A stretch of 64,000 nucleotides of DNA from Candidatus Culexarchaeum yellowstonense (GTDB lineage: Archaea; Thermoproteota; Methanomethylicia; Culexarchaeales; Culexarchaeaceae), in assembly GCA_024707015.1 (NCBI GenBank), contig JANGFR010000003.1, forward strand, positions 1 through 64,000. Direction: 5' to 3'. The notes below the pieces were generated by a model. That model worked only from the letters and a program-made list of their open reading frames with translations. It was not told the DNA's origin and made no database searches. Shown here piece by piece: positions 51,038 to 62,731 of this stretch; positions within the stretch are counted from its first letter, which is position 1; every line of letters begins with the position of its first letter. A program made the position numbers and the translations under genes.

Positions 51038-52417
51038 TTACTTTTTTCCCACTTTACCCTTAATTGGATATATAACTTCTTTAGGAGCCTTCTTGAACAT
51101 TTCAAGATAAGGCCTCAAAACTTTAGGTACAACTACACAGCCATCAGGCTCCTGATAATTCTCCAATATGGCAGTTATAGCTCTAGTGGAAGCAATAGCT
51201 GTGGAGTTAAGCGTATGCACATATCCCCTCTCCAACCCCTTCTCCCCCTTCCTCTGAAACCTAATGTTGAGACGATAGCTCTGCCAATCCAAACAGTTGC
51301 TACATGAAACCATCTCCCTATACTTACCTTGAGCAGGCATCCAAGCTTCCAAATCATACCTCTTAGCAACAACAGCACTCAACTCCCCAGAACAGATATT
51401 CACAACTCTATATGGTATTTCCAAACCACTCCAAAGCTTCTCAGCATTCCCAATTAGCCGCTCAATCCAATCCCATGAATCCTCAGGCATACAGAAGACG
51501 AATTGCTCAATTTTATTGAATTGATGAACTCTAAATATCCCCTTGGTATCTTTACCATGAGCCCCAGCCTCCTTCCTAAAACATGCACTAACACCAGCAT
51601 AAAGAAGTGGAAGACTATCCTCATCCAGCAGATCATTCATATGATAAGCTGCAATGGAATGCTCACTTGTAGCAATCAAGAATAGATCTTCACCCTCAAT
51701 CTTATACAAAGCCTCCTCAAAATCACTTAAGGTGGTAACACCCTCATAAGCAGACCTCCTAAGCATGTATGGTGGCAAAATGACTCTAAATCCTTGCTGA
51801 GACAGGAAATCTATGGCGTATAGGAGTAGTGCAAAATCAAGCCAAACAAGATCATCGAATAGGTAGTAGAATCTAGATGTAGCCACCTCACCAGCCTTAA
51901 CAGTATCACCTAAACCGAGAAAATCAAGCATATCAGCATGACCCTTAGGCTTCCAATCAATAACCTCATAATCAACATTGAACCCCTTAACCTGCTTCAA
52001 GAAATCATCCAAGAAGTCCCTAAAAACTTTGGGTTTACCATAAAATCTTATTGGAACATTATCCTCCTCAGACTTGCCAACTGGGACAGACTCATGAATG
52101 ACATTCGGGATTCCGAGAAGCATTCTGGTGCGCTCCTCCTCTAAATCCCTCAAAACCTTCTCTTCAATCGCAATTTTCTCAGCCAACTTACGAGCCTCCT
52201 CAAGCCTTTTAACTCTCTCCTCACCACTCAGATTGGCAATTTCCCGTGAAATCTTATTATGCTCCCTCCTCAACTCATTAACACTAGTTAAAGTCCTACG
52301 CCACCTTAAATCCAATTCTAAAGCCTTATCAACAACAAACTCATCCAAACCCCTAGCACGTTGAGAAGCTTTAATTCTATCAGGATTATTCCTAAGCAGA
52401 TAAAGCATACTCCACAT
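51038..52417 (-). CDS. serS: Seryl-tRNA synthetase
   Basis: About 459 residues. N-terminal long coiled-coil tRNA-binding arm (about 25-100), then the class II core: motif 2 FRKEAGAHGKDTKGIFRVHQF and motif 3 near CVVVPKVLRPY, with TSEHSIAAYH for ATP/serine. It is the common type, not the rare methanogen form. ATG 52417 (MWSMLYLL) lies about 26-33 bases from a minus-strand AATTTATT, so the message is probably leaderless; ATG 52408 is the other choice. It converges on the hydrogenase operon with 16 bases between stops. Confidence 0.93.
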   Translation of the reverse strand: MWSMLYLLRNNPDRIKASQRARGLDEFVVDKALELDLRWRRTLTSVNELRREHNKISREIANLSGEERVKRLEEARKLAEKIAIEEKVLRDLEEERTRMLLGIPNVIHESVPVGKSEEDNVPIRFYGKPKVFRDFLDDFLKQVKGFNVDYEVIDWKPKGHADMLDFLGLGDTVKAGEVATSRFYYLFDDLVWLDFALLLYAIDFLSQQGFRVILPPYMLRRSAYEGVTTLSDFEEALYKIEGEDLFLIATSEHSIAAYHMNDLLDEDSLPLLYAGVSACFRKEAGAHGKDTKGIFRVHQFNKIEQFVFCMPEDSWDWIERLIGNAEKLWSGLEIPYRVVNICSGELSAVVAKRYDLEAWMPAQGKYREMVSCSNCLDWQSYRLNIRFQRKGEKGLERGYVHTLNSTAIASTRAITAILENYQEPDGCVVVPKVLRPYLEMFKKAPKEVIYPIKGKVGKK

Positions 52418-52570
52418 ACAAACCACTAATCAACCAGCAATAAATTAGGTACAAACGGATAAATTAATATTGCCATTAAATAAGCAATAAAAATATAAAT
52501 GTACAGGAGGAAATTTAAAAATCATTACAAAAATTTAATGTTATATTTAAGGTTAGATGTATTTTGAATA

Positions 52571-53608
52571 TCATTCGGATAAATCATCTACAACTGCTTT
52601 AACGGCTTTCAATGCATAATCAATATCTTCAGAAGTAATGCCATAGTGTGTAACCATACGAATCCTACGTGGACCAATAGCACCACATTTAACACCCCTC
52701 TTAGCTAAAGCCTCCACAAAAACCTTTGCACTAATCTCCTTCAACTCGAAAATCACAATGTTGGTTTGAACTGAATCTAAATCAATGGATATCTCCTTTA
52801 TCTTTGAAAGTCCAAGAGCTAGTTTACGGGCATTCTCATGATCTTCCTTTAAACGATCCACCATATGCTCTAAAACCCATATCCCAGGTGCAGCTATAAC
52901 TCCAGCTTTCCTCATACCAGCACCAAGAGCCTTACGGATTTTCCTAGCACGCTCAATGAAATCTTTAGGTCCAACCATAAGAGAGCCAACTGGCCCAGCT
53001 AAACCCTTGGAAAGACAGAAGCTAAGGGAATCGGCATACTCAACAAGCTTTGAAGGCTTAACTCCAAGAGCCACCGCAGCATTAAATATCCTTGCACCAT
53101 CAACATAAACCTTCAAACCATGCCTCCTAGCAACCTCAGCCATAGCCTCCATCTGCTTAGGCGTTATAACAGCACCTCCAGCCCTATTATGGGTATTCTC
53201 AACACAGAGCAATGTGGTTTCACCACAATGAATATCCTTAGGTCTAATGGCAGCTTCTATGGCAGCTGGATCCATGAAACCCCTAACACCCCTTATAGGT
53301 CTTGGATGAACACCTGCAATCCAAGACATCCCACCAACCTCATAATTGTAGATATGCGAATCATACTCAACAATAACTTCATCTCCACGCTTAGTGTGAG
53401 CCATAACAGATATCAAGTTAGCCTGCGTCCCACTCGTAACAAGCAAAGCAGCCTCCTTCTCAAATATCTCAGCAGCCATAGCCTCAAGCCTATTAACAGT
53501 TGGATCCTCACGGTAAACATCATCACCCAATGGAGCTTCAAGAATGGTGGCTAAAGCTTCCTTAGGCGGAATAGTGACAGTATCACTCCTCAAATCCACA
53601 ATCCTCAA
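52571..53608 (-). CDS. Low-specificity L-threonine aldolase
   Basis: 345 residues, fold type I PLP enzyme. Family marks are DLRSDTVTIPP at the N-terminus, GDDVYREDPTVNRLE, LLVTSGTQANLISVMAH, the PLP-lysine in SFCLSKGLAGPVGS and the VDGARIFNA aspartate. It cleaves threonine or allo-threonine to glycine and acetaldehyde. The start is TTG 53608 with GGTGA upstream. A class V aminotransferase lies about 0.9 kb away in the opposite direction, so both may serve glycine/serine metabolism. Confidence 0.92.
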   Translation of the reverse strand: MRIVDLRSDTVTIPPKEALATILEAPLGDDVYREDPTVNRLEAMAAEIFEKEAALLVTSGTQANLISVMAHTKRGDEVIVEYDSHIYNYEVGGMSWIAGVHPRPIRGVRGFMDPAAIEAAIRPKDIHCGETTLLCVENTHNRAGGAVITPKQMEAMAEVARRHGLKVYVDGARIFNAAVALGVKPSKLVEYADSLSFCLSKGLAGPVGSLMVGPKDFIERARKIRKALGAGMRKAGVIAAPGIWVLEHMVDRLKEDHENARKLALGLSKIKEISIDLDSVQTNIVIFELKEISAKVFVEALAKRGVKCGAIGPRRIRMVTHYGITSEDIDYALKAVKAVVDDLSE

Positions 53609-53678
53609 GCAATCACCAAACTAATAATATGTTACAATAAGCATATAAGCGATGAGGTTAAATGGGTTAGTGATAAAC

Positions 53679-53834
53679 ATGGTTAAAGAGTTTACATACA
53701 ATGGTGAAACGGTATACGTATGTGAAAAGTGTGGCCTGAAGTATAGGGAGAGAATATGGGCTGAGAAATGTGAAGAATTCTGCACAAAATATAATGCATG
53801 CTCAATTGAAATAACAAAGCATGCAATAAAATGA
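53679..53834 (+). CDS. Small zinc-finger protein
   Basis: 51 residues from ATG 53679. The pattern is VCEKCGLKY...AEKCEEFCTKYNAC, a treble-clef or C2C2-type zinc site like that of small archaeal zinc proteins (DUF7128-like). It has no other domain. A TATA-like CATATAAG lies at 53641-53648, about 30 bases upstream. Function is unknown; such proteins often bind nucleic acid or partners in larger complexes. GTG 53667 is a less likely start. Confidence 0.7.
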   Translation: MVKEFTYNGETVYVCEKCGLKYRERIWAEKCEEFCTKYNACSIEITKHAIK

Positions 53835-53868
53835 CGTTAACGTTTGGAGATGGAAAAATTATAATTAA

Positions 53869-54453
53869 TTATTCAAAGTACTTGTATGCAATGTAAATCA
53901 TCCATATACAACCAACCAGTGATGATAAGAACTCTGGAATTGCAACTCCAGTAACCCCCATGGATCTCCACGGCACCAAAAACCATATGGCTAGACAAAT
54001 GAAAGCCATGACAACACTTAAAACGCCAAATAATCTATCCTTTCCATGGGAAATAAGATAAACCCCGAACAAGATTGATGCAATGGGGTATAGGAGGAAG
54101 AAGGCTACTGAAACGTAAAAGTGAATTCTACCAGCAGTTTCAGGGAATATCCCTATACACATCAAAGCAATGGAATCAGCAAATAATATCACTGCAGAAG
54201 CCTTGCCAACAATCCCCCTAAGATTTAGGAATAACCCTATGGAAAACAATGCTTCAAGAAAACCAGCTAAAATCAAACCCGAATTAAAATACAAGTCTGA
54301 GGGGGCTCTGGCACCCAAATCACTCAAAGCATTCCTATACCAAGAAAACCATGGGGCATTCATTATGGCCAAAAAGATCATACCATAAGAAACCAATGAA
54401 GTTATAAACCCGCAAACCCTAGCAATCTTAACAAAGGAACCCTTAAAACCCAT
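53869..54453 (-). CDS. DUF998 family membrane protein
   Basis: 194 residues with six membrane helices and the DUF998 marker WYRNALSDLGAR near residue 40, plus GIFPETAGRIHFYVSVAFF. The family is widespread in archaea and bacteria with no established function; it resembles small transporters or sensors. The gene converges on the small zinc protein and is divergent from the aminotransferase. Confidence 0.82.
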   Translation of the reverse strand: MGFKGSFVKIARVCGFITSLVSYGMIFLAIMNAPWFSWYRNALSDLGARAPSDLYFNSGLILAGFLEALFSIGLFLNLRGIVGKASAVILFADSIALMCIGIFPETAGRIHFYVSVAFFLLYPIASILFGVYLISHGKDRLFGVLSVVMAFICLAIWFLVPWRSMGVTGVAIPEFLSSLVGCIWMIYIAYKYFE

Positions 54454-54544
54454 GAAAAATAATATGGCAACGTCAAGTTATGAATTTTACGTAAAGCCTA
54501 AGCTTAAATACTTAGAGAAACATAAGTTAGCCAGGTGAAAATTA

Positions 54545-55726
54545 TTGAGTGAAAGATCTCTACTCATGATTCCAGGACCAACATTATTTGAACCATCAGT
54601 ACTAAGGGAATTAAGTGTAACAACACTAAGCCACACATCAAAGGAATTCATACAAATATTCAATGAAACACTGAAAAACCTAAGGAAAATAGTGTTTGTG
54701 GATGAAAACTATAAAACAGTAATCCTCGCTGGAAGCGGAACATTAGCCATGGAAACAAGCACAACAAACTTCATAAAAAGCGGAGACAAAATACTTGTGG
54801 TATCCAATGGATACTTTGGAGATCGAATGATAGAACTGCTATCAAGATACCCAGTTAAAGTGGATATCCTTAAAGTAAATGAACCAGGAAGCAGAGTGGA
54901 AACTGAAAAGATATTGGAGAAGCTAGATGAAGAGAAATACAGCCTAATAACAGTAACCCACGTGGATACAAGCACAGGAGTAAAACAAGAATTGAAAAGC
55001 CTTGGAGAAGAAGTGAAAAAACATCATGACGAAACGCTACTAGTAGTGGATGGAGTATGTAGCGTGGCTGGAGAAGAATTGTACATGAAAGATTGGGGAA
55101 TAGACGTACTCTTCACTGGAAGCCAGAAGGCATTGGGAGTACCGCCTGGATTAGCCATGATATGGCTATCGCCAAAAGCATTGGAAAAACTTAAAGAAAC
55201 AAAATCCACCCTTACACCATACTACATGGATTTAAATAGATGGATAAAAGTTATGGAAGCCCATGAAGAACTTAAACCAGCATACTTCGCTACACCAGCA
55301 GTAAACCTAATAATGGCATTAAACAAGAGCTTAAAACTAATATTAGAAGAAGGAATGGATAAGAGGTTTAGGAGGCATAAAACACTCTCAAAAGCCTTCA
55401 GAGCAGGCATTAGAGGCATAGGCTTAAATGTTATGGCGAAAAATGAGGATTACGCTGCATCAACAGTAACGGCCATACACCTACCACAAAACATAGAAGT
55501 ACAACAATTCCTAGCGGAAATGCAGAAGAGGAATATAATAGTAGCTGGAGGATTATACCCAAACATAAAGTACTTCAGAGTTGGACATATGGGGCCAGTC
55601 AACGCCAACGACATACTAGCCACAATAGGGGCAATAGAGAGAAGCCTACATAAACTCGGTACACCAATAGAACTTGGAAAAGGATTAACCGAAGCACAAA
55701 AAATACTGACGAAAGAAGACATGTGA
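54545..55726 (+). CDS. Class V aminotransferase (serine-/alanine-glyoxylate type)
   Basis: 393 residues. MIPGPTLFEPSVLREL at the N-terminus, AGSGTLAMETSTTN, VDGVCSVAGEEL and the PLP-lysine in FTGSQKALGVPPG identify the serine-pyruvate/alanine-glyoxylate group. It probably interconverts glyoxylate with glycine using alanine or serine. The start is TTG 54545 with GGTGA seven bases upstream. With the threonine aldolase nearby it points to glycine/serine metabolism. Full length. Confidence 0.9.
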   Translation: MSERSLLMIPGPTLFEPSVLRELSVTTLSHTSKEFIQIFNETLKNLRKIVFVDENYKTVILAGSGTLAMETSTTNFIKSGDKILVVSNGYFGDRMIELLSRYPVKVDILKVNEPGSRVETEKILEKLDEEKYSLITVTHVDTSTGVKQELKSLGEEVKKHHDETLLVVDGVCSVAGEELYMKDWGIDVLFTGSQKALGVPPGLAMIWLSPKALEKLKETKSTLTPYYMDLNRWIKVMEAHEELKPAYFATPAVNLIMALNKSLKLILEEGMDKRFRRHKTLSKAFRAGIRGIGLNVMAKNEDYAASTVTAIHLPQNIEVQQFLAEMQKRNIIVAGGLYPNIKYFRVGHMGPVNANDILATIGAIERSLHKLGTPIELGKGLTEAQKILTKEDM

Positions 55727-55737
55727 AAATCACAATA

Positions 55738-55748
55738 GTTATATATTT
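55738..55748 (+). promoter_or_regulatory. TATA box of the 2-oxoacid oxidoreductase operon
   Basis: GTTATATATTT lies about 32-42 bases before ATG 55780 of the small Cys-rich gene that heads the operon. Confidence 0.5.
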
Positions 55749-55779
55749 TACTCAACCATATACTCTTTGATGGTAGGTT

Positions 55780-56076
55780 ATGAACGGAACATGTTATAAA
55801 TGTTCAAAATATCTGCCACACCCAATATTCCCATATATTGGGAAATGCGAAGAACTAGACATTATGACTTTGGGAACTGGAGAACCTTGTCAAAAATACG
55901 TTGAGCAAAGGATAGAAGATGTAAAGGAAATATTTGAAGCTGGTGGCATAATGTACTGCCCAATATGCAAAGAGCCCATTTACACTTTTGAGGAATATTT
56001 GAAACATAAAGAGCATAAACCATCAAAAAACTTCCTAATAGATGAAACCATAATAGAAGAGACTTACCCAGGATGA
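55780..56076 (+). CDS. Small Cys-rich protein heading the 2-oxoacid oxidoreductase operon
   Basis: 98 residues. Two metal-binding regions: CYKCSKYLPHPIFPYIGKC with a later EPC, and CPICKEPIYTFEEYLKHKEH, a C2H2-like zinc finger. The spacing allows zinc or iron-sulfur binding at each. I do not recognise the family. It ends six bases before the alpha-subunit gene, so it is probably an accessory factor for the enzyme. The start ATG 55780 has GGTAGG upstream. Confidence 0.7.
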   Translation: MNGTCYKCSKYLPHPIFPYIGKCEELDIMTLGTGEPCQKYVEQRIEDVKEIFEAGGIMYCPICKEPIYTFEEYLKHKEHKPSKNFLIDETIIEETYPG

Positions 56077-56082
56077 TGAAAT

Positions 56083-58882
<2,800 letters not shown>

Positions 58883-58884
58883 AA

Positions 58885-59670
58885 TTATAAATAAAACTCT
58901 ACAAATTCAAGTAGATCCATAAATGCGTACTTGGGTTTAATGGTTAATGGAGTATCTGGTTTGGTTAAACCAGTAAAGACCAGTAAACTATCTAAGCCGG
59001 AATTCAATGCGAATGTTACATCCATATCGCATCTATCACCAACGACCAAAACCTTATCCTTAGGTACACCCATAGATTTCAGCAATAGATCAGCGAGATA
59101 CCTATTTGGTTTTCCAGCTGTAAATATTGGATTTAAACCAGTACTCTTAACTAGAAATGCCACTATGGCGCCAGCACCAGGAATAGTTCCCTCATCCACT
59201 GGTAAAACGTGGTCATCATTACATGCAACGAATAACGCCTTATTCATGGTTATAGCTTTATGGGCTGTTTCAAGCTTCTTATAGGTTAGATTTCTATCTA
59301 AACCAACGACAACGGCTTCAATGCTCAAAACATCATCAATGATCATATGACCCATAAGTGTAAGCTCCTCAATCAACCCATCCTCACCAATAGGGTAAAC
59401 CTTCATAGAGCCATAATTATCCATAATCCACTTAGATGCAAGATAACCACTATTAAAAACATGATTTACTGGAACTTTGAATCCAAGTATATCAGTAAGT
59501 TTAGCTGCATAACCCCTACGGCTAATACTGGAATTATTCGATGCAAATACAAGTTTGACCCCCAAATCATTAAGAATTCTCAAAGCTTCAACATTCCTCT
59601 CAATAATTCTTCCACCTCTCCAGACAACACCATCCAAATCCACAATCAACAATTCATATGGAAAACTCAT
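58885..59670 (-). CDS. HAD family IIA hydrolase (NagD/phosphoglycolate phosphatase-like)
   Basis: About 261 residues from ATG 59670. HAD motif I is LLIVDLDGVVWRGG, motif II FASNNSS, motif III lysine in TAGKPNRY and motif IV VVGDRCDMDV; the large cap of type IIA lies between. These enzymes dephosphorylate small metabolites such as p-nitrophenyl phosphate, phosphoglycolate or nucleotides. The stop is three bases from the oxidoreductase beta stop. The two genes are convergent and likely unrelated in function. Confidence 0.88.
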   Translation of the reverse strand: MSFPYELLIVDLDGVVWRGGRIIERNVEALRILNDLGVKLVFASNNSSISRRGYAAKLTDILGFKVPVNHVFNSGYLASKWIMDNYGSMKVYPIGEDGLIEELTLMGHMIIDDVLSIEAVVVGLDRNLTYKKLETAHKAITMNKALFVACNDDHVLPVDEGTIPGAGAIVAFLVKSTGLNPIFTAGKPNRYLADLLLKSMGVPKDKVLVVGDRCDMDVTFALNSGLDSLLVFTGLTKPDTPLTIKPKYAFMDLLEFVEFYL

Positions 59671-59746
59671 TCCAATCACTATAAATCATAAATTGATGTT
59701 ATAATTAAACATTTGGAGGTCATGCATATCCAATAATTCATCTTCC

Positions 59747-60760
59747 TTAAACTCTAATTAGATTTGAATTTAAATAAGATTCAGAAACTTTTGGGCATAA
59801 TGGGTCTGGCATATTAAGCTTCCCAAACAGCATGTAGGCTCTAGCATAACAGCCACCCATACAATCCTCCCACAATCCACAATCATCACATGGAGGAACA
59901 GGCTTCGGACTTCTAACACTCTGAACAATTGGATTTTCAATATACCTCTTCCAAGCACCCCCAACCCCCCAAACTCTAACATCACTAACCTCAATGTTTA
60001 AAACATCACATAGAACAATTCTACCAGAGGGGGTTAAATCCATCTCCCTCCACCTCCTACAGCAACCATACCTAATCCTATTGGAAGAAGTTATCAACCC
60101 GATGAAGGGAGCACACCAAACTCCAACACTAACCCCAAGCTCCTCAGCCTTAAACTCAACCAGTTTAATGGCTTTATAAAATTCATTGCAATCCACATGC
60201 AAACCACTAATGTTAGCTGTACCTGAAAGCATTGTCGGAATCATTGAGAACCTTTTAAATCCGAGTTTTAAAGCCTCCTCAAGAATTCTATCGGCAAAAC
60301 TATAATTCAACTTATTAACAGAGATATTCACTTGAACTTCAACACCGGAAGCCAAAAGCCTCTTAACTCCTGAAATAAATTTCTCCCAAGTGTTAAACCC
60401 CCTAATCCTCTCATACAACTCCTTACAATGACCATCCATACTAGTTAAAACGTAAACTTCAAGCTTGGAGAGTTTTGATGCTATATCATCATTGATGGTT
60501 GTGGCATTTGTGAATATTGAAGGTGAAATGCCTAAATCAATAGTATACCTCAATATTTCAAAGATATCACTTCTAAGTATAGGCTCCCCACCAGTAAAAT
60601 TTATATGCTCAACGCCAGCTTCACGGGCATCTTCCAAAATCTTTATTATATCACCATAACTTAAATCAGGTTCAAAGCGATATAAACTGGCATAGCAATG
60701 ATGACAATTCAAGTTACATTTTGAAGTTATAAGCCATATTAAATCTTCAGGTCCACCCAT
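59747..60760 (-). CDS. Radical SAM protein with SPASM-type C-terminus
   Basis: 337 residues. The radical SAM cluster motif is CNLNCHHCY at residues 14-22, with NFTGGEP and a TIM-barrel pattern; the C-terminal region carries the SPASM-type cysteines (CDDCGLWEDCMGGCYARAYM and DPLCPK), holding auxiliary iron-sulfur clusters. Such enzymes modify peptides or build cofactors (heme d1, PQQ, mycofactocin, thioether RiPPs). No precursor peptide is seen next to it. A class II amidotransferase gene lies 17 bases upstream on the same strand, so the two are probably co-transcribed. Confidence 0.85.
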   Translation of the reverse strand: MGGPEDLIWLITSKCNLNCHHCYASLYRFEPDLSYGDIIKILEDAREAGVEHINFTGGEPILRSDIFEILRYTIDLGISPSIFTNATTINDDIASKLSKLEVYVLTSMDGHCKELYERIRGFNTWEKFISGVKRLLASGVEVQVNISVNKLNYSFADRILEEALKLGFKRFSMIPTMLSGTANISGLHVDCNEFYKAIKLVEFKAEELGVSVGVWCAPFIGLITSSNRIRYGCCRRWREMDLTPSGRIVLCDVLNIEVSDVRVWGVGGAWKRYIENPIVQSVRSPKPVPPCDDCGLWEDCMGGCYARAYMLFGKLNMPDPLCPKVSESYLNSNLIRV

Positions 60761-60777
60761 CTTCCCATACCCATACC

Positions 60778-61587
60778 TTATGATTTAAATAACTCATCAA
60801 TACTAAACCTATAATACCTCACAAAACTCCCTTCAGATCTAGGTTTAACTATGAAATCCAGATCAAACCCATTCTCCTTCAAGAAGCCTCTGGCAAACTT
60901 ATCAATGATATAACTCCTAGATGCAAATAATACGTGGCCAAGACCATTACGCCATAATGCAAGCCCCCTAGTAACACCTTTATGAATAACATACAATGAT
61001 ATCGCCCCATCAATGAAAACCATCATTGCAACGGTGTTTCCACCCTCAATAGAATCAAAAAGCATTTTAGCAGTTTCAACGCCATCACCATAATCCAATA
61101 TTAACTCCTCAAGCAAATGTGGGAAAACCTCTGAATCGATTAAAGCTATATTCTCAGATTCAAATTTATGCTTATGTTTAAGCCTCCCTTTAAGGTCAAG
61201 GTAGTTTTTGAGAAAACCATTGTGAACGGATACAACCTTGAACTTCCCTAAACACTCAGCAATATATGGTTGCGTACACTCCTTAAATGAAATGGTATGC
61301 GTGAAAACTTGGGAAGCTCTCCTCACATGACCAAGAATAACCCTAGAAAAATTAACCTTCCAACTATCATAAATGATCCTCCTCAAATCATCCGCCGGGG
61401 AAATTCCCATACCACCAACCTTCTCCATTAAAACCTTAAGGCCATCATAAACCATTAATCCAGCGCCATGACCTCCAATAGGACTGGGCTCTATTGGAAG
61501 CTGCTCAACCTCCAAAGCCTTAAGAATATCAAGGCATGAATCTAAACTAAACTGGGTGGAACCCACATAACCAATAATCCCACACAT
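60778..61587 (-). CDS. Class II (Ntn-type) glutamine amidotransferase-like protein
   Basis: 269 residues. Cys2 at the N-terminus (MCGIIGYVG) is the catalytic nucleophile; the conserved LGHVRRASQ arginine and VHNGFLKNYLDL glutamine-site segment follow. It lacks a synthetase domain, so it should supply ammonia to another enzyme. The gene pairs with the SPASM radical SAM enzyme downstream, suggesting amidation or amine transfer within a modification pathway. Length fits stand-alone GATase II proteins. Confidence 0.85.
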   Translation of the reverse strand: MCGIIGYVGSTQFSLDSCLDILKALEVEQLPIEPSPIGGHGAGLMVYDGLKVLMEKVGGMGISPADDLRRIIYDSWKVNFSRVILGHVRRASQVFTHTISFKECTQPYIAECLGKFKVVSVHNGFLKNYLDLKGRLKHKHKFESENIALIDSEVFPHLLEELILDYGDGVETAKMLFDSIEGGNTVAMMVFIDGAISLYVIHKGVTRGLALWRNGLGHVLFASRSYIIDKFARGFLKENGFDLDFIVKPRSEGSFVRYYRFSIDELFKS

Positions 61588-61837
61588 AACACATCAAAAA
61601 TCATGTATATTCATAGGACAATATTAATTTAATTGAAAATTGAACTGTGTCAACCGAAACAGGAAAGAAACTGGAAATAATTGTGAAACATAGATACTAA
61701 AATTCCGAAGAAACACCATTAATATTTCATCATCCTTCAAGATGATGGCTTTATAGAAAAATATGTTATTTTGTGTATGCATAAGAACTCAGGGTTCTAT
61801 AACTTTTGATTCATATATTAAAACGTTAAGCATTTTC
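61588..61837. other. 250-base intergenic region with a small hairpin
   Basis: AT-rich gap between the amidotransferase and the radical SAM/lipoate genes, both on the minus strand. It contains CATCATC-CTTCAA-GATGATG, a 7-bp hairpin around 61730-61750. On the minus strand one box C-like ATGATGA occurs, but no box D (CTGA) is close enough, so I do not call a C/D RNA. No gene is seen. Confidence 0.5.
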
Positions 61838-62719
61838 CTAGAATGAAGATTGCCCTAATACTTTAGAATTTAATTTAGACAGAATGGCATCTTCTAGATC
61901 TCTTGGAAGTGAACAGCAGAAGGGCATCATGCGATCCACCTTAACATAATTTGGTAAAACAATTCTATCTAGGAGGCCAGCACTCCATAAAGATTTCTCA
62001 AGTGATATTGAATATTCACCCCTAACCCTCATGCAACCTAGAGCCAGCTCAGCTCCGGGAAGAACATTCCTAGCATAATTAAAGAGTTTGAGGAATTCAT
62101 CAACACCAACTGGAGGGATATTTTGAAACTCAGTCCCCTTAACTGGGAGGAGGGATAGGAAGATGAGTATATATGGCTTAAAATCCTTAAGGAGCCTTAT
62201 TAAATTCTCCTCCTCAGAAACTTTGCCAAAATATGAACCAACCAGAATGTGTGGTGCAATGTAGCTTGGCCCATAACTATAAACAGACTCCAAGGAACCC
62301 ATTATAGCATTCCAATCAACATTTAATCCAACAACATCCCTCATGGTTTTAGGGTCGTAAAGAGTGAAATCAACAATATCGACCCCACAATCTCTAAGCA
62401 TACTGGCATATGTGGAATCCATTAAACCTCCATGAACACTAACCACCAAATCGAAATCTCTCTTAATCTCACGAAGAGTGGATGTAAAGGGCTTTATTGG
62501 AAGCCTACCACTACGATCAAAACCACCACTAATAAGAACACCAACAATACCATACCTACCCTTAAGAAACCTTATCAACTCATATAATTCATGTGGAGAC
62601 TCAGCTTGAAGCATCTCCCCAAGAACTCTACCATCACAAAACTTACACTTCAATCCACATTTATCTCCAGTTATGGATATTGAGGGGAAGAGGGGGAGGG
62701 GCTTATAACCCTTAACCAA
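61838..62719 (-). CDS. Radical SAM protein, archaeal lipoyl-synthase-like (COG1856 type)
   Basis: 293 residues with the cluster motif CGLKCKFCD (residues about 21-29). The body, with VLISGGFDRSGRLP and HILVGSYFGKV, matches the archaeal biotin-synthase homologues of COG1856. Recent work assigned paired radical SAM proteins (LipS1 and LipS2) as archaeal lipoyl synthases; from memory one of the pair belongs to this group. The gene follows the lipoate ligase by 12 bases on the same strand, which supports a part in lipoate assembly. The partner LipS protein is not in the window. Confidence 0.75.
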   Translation of the reverse strand: MVKGYKPLPLFPSISITGDKCGLKCKFCDGRVLGEMLQAESPHELYELIRFLKGRYGIVGVLISGGFDRSGRLPIKPFTSTLREIKRDFDLVVSVHGGLMDSTYASMLRDCGVDIVDFTLYDPKTMRDVVGLNVDWNAIMGSLESVYSYGPSYIAPHILVGSYFGKVSEEENLIRLLKDFKPYILIFLSLLPVKGTEFQNIPPVGVDEFLKLFNYARNVLPGAELALGCMRVRGEYSISLEKSLWSAGLLDRIVLPNYVKVDRMMPFCCSLPRDLEDAILSKLNSKVLGQSSF

Positions 62720-62731
62720 ACCTAAACACCA

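Noticed and set aside
61725-61755. Possible C/D box small RNA on the minus strand
   Set aside because: A box C-like ATGATGA is present but no box D (CTGA) lies at a usable distance, and the motif is part of a simple hairpin.
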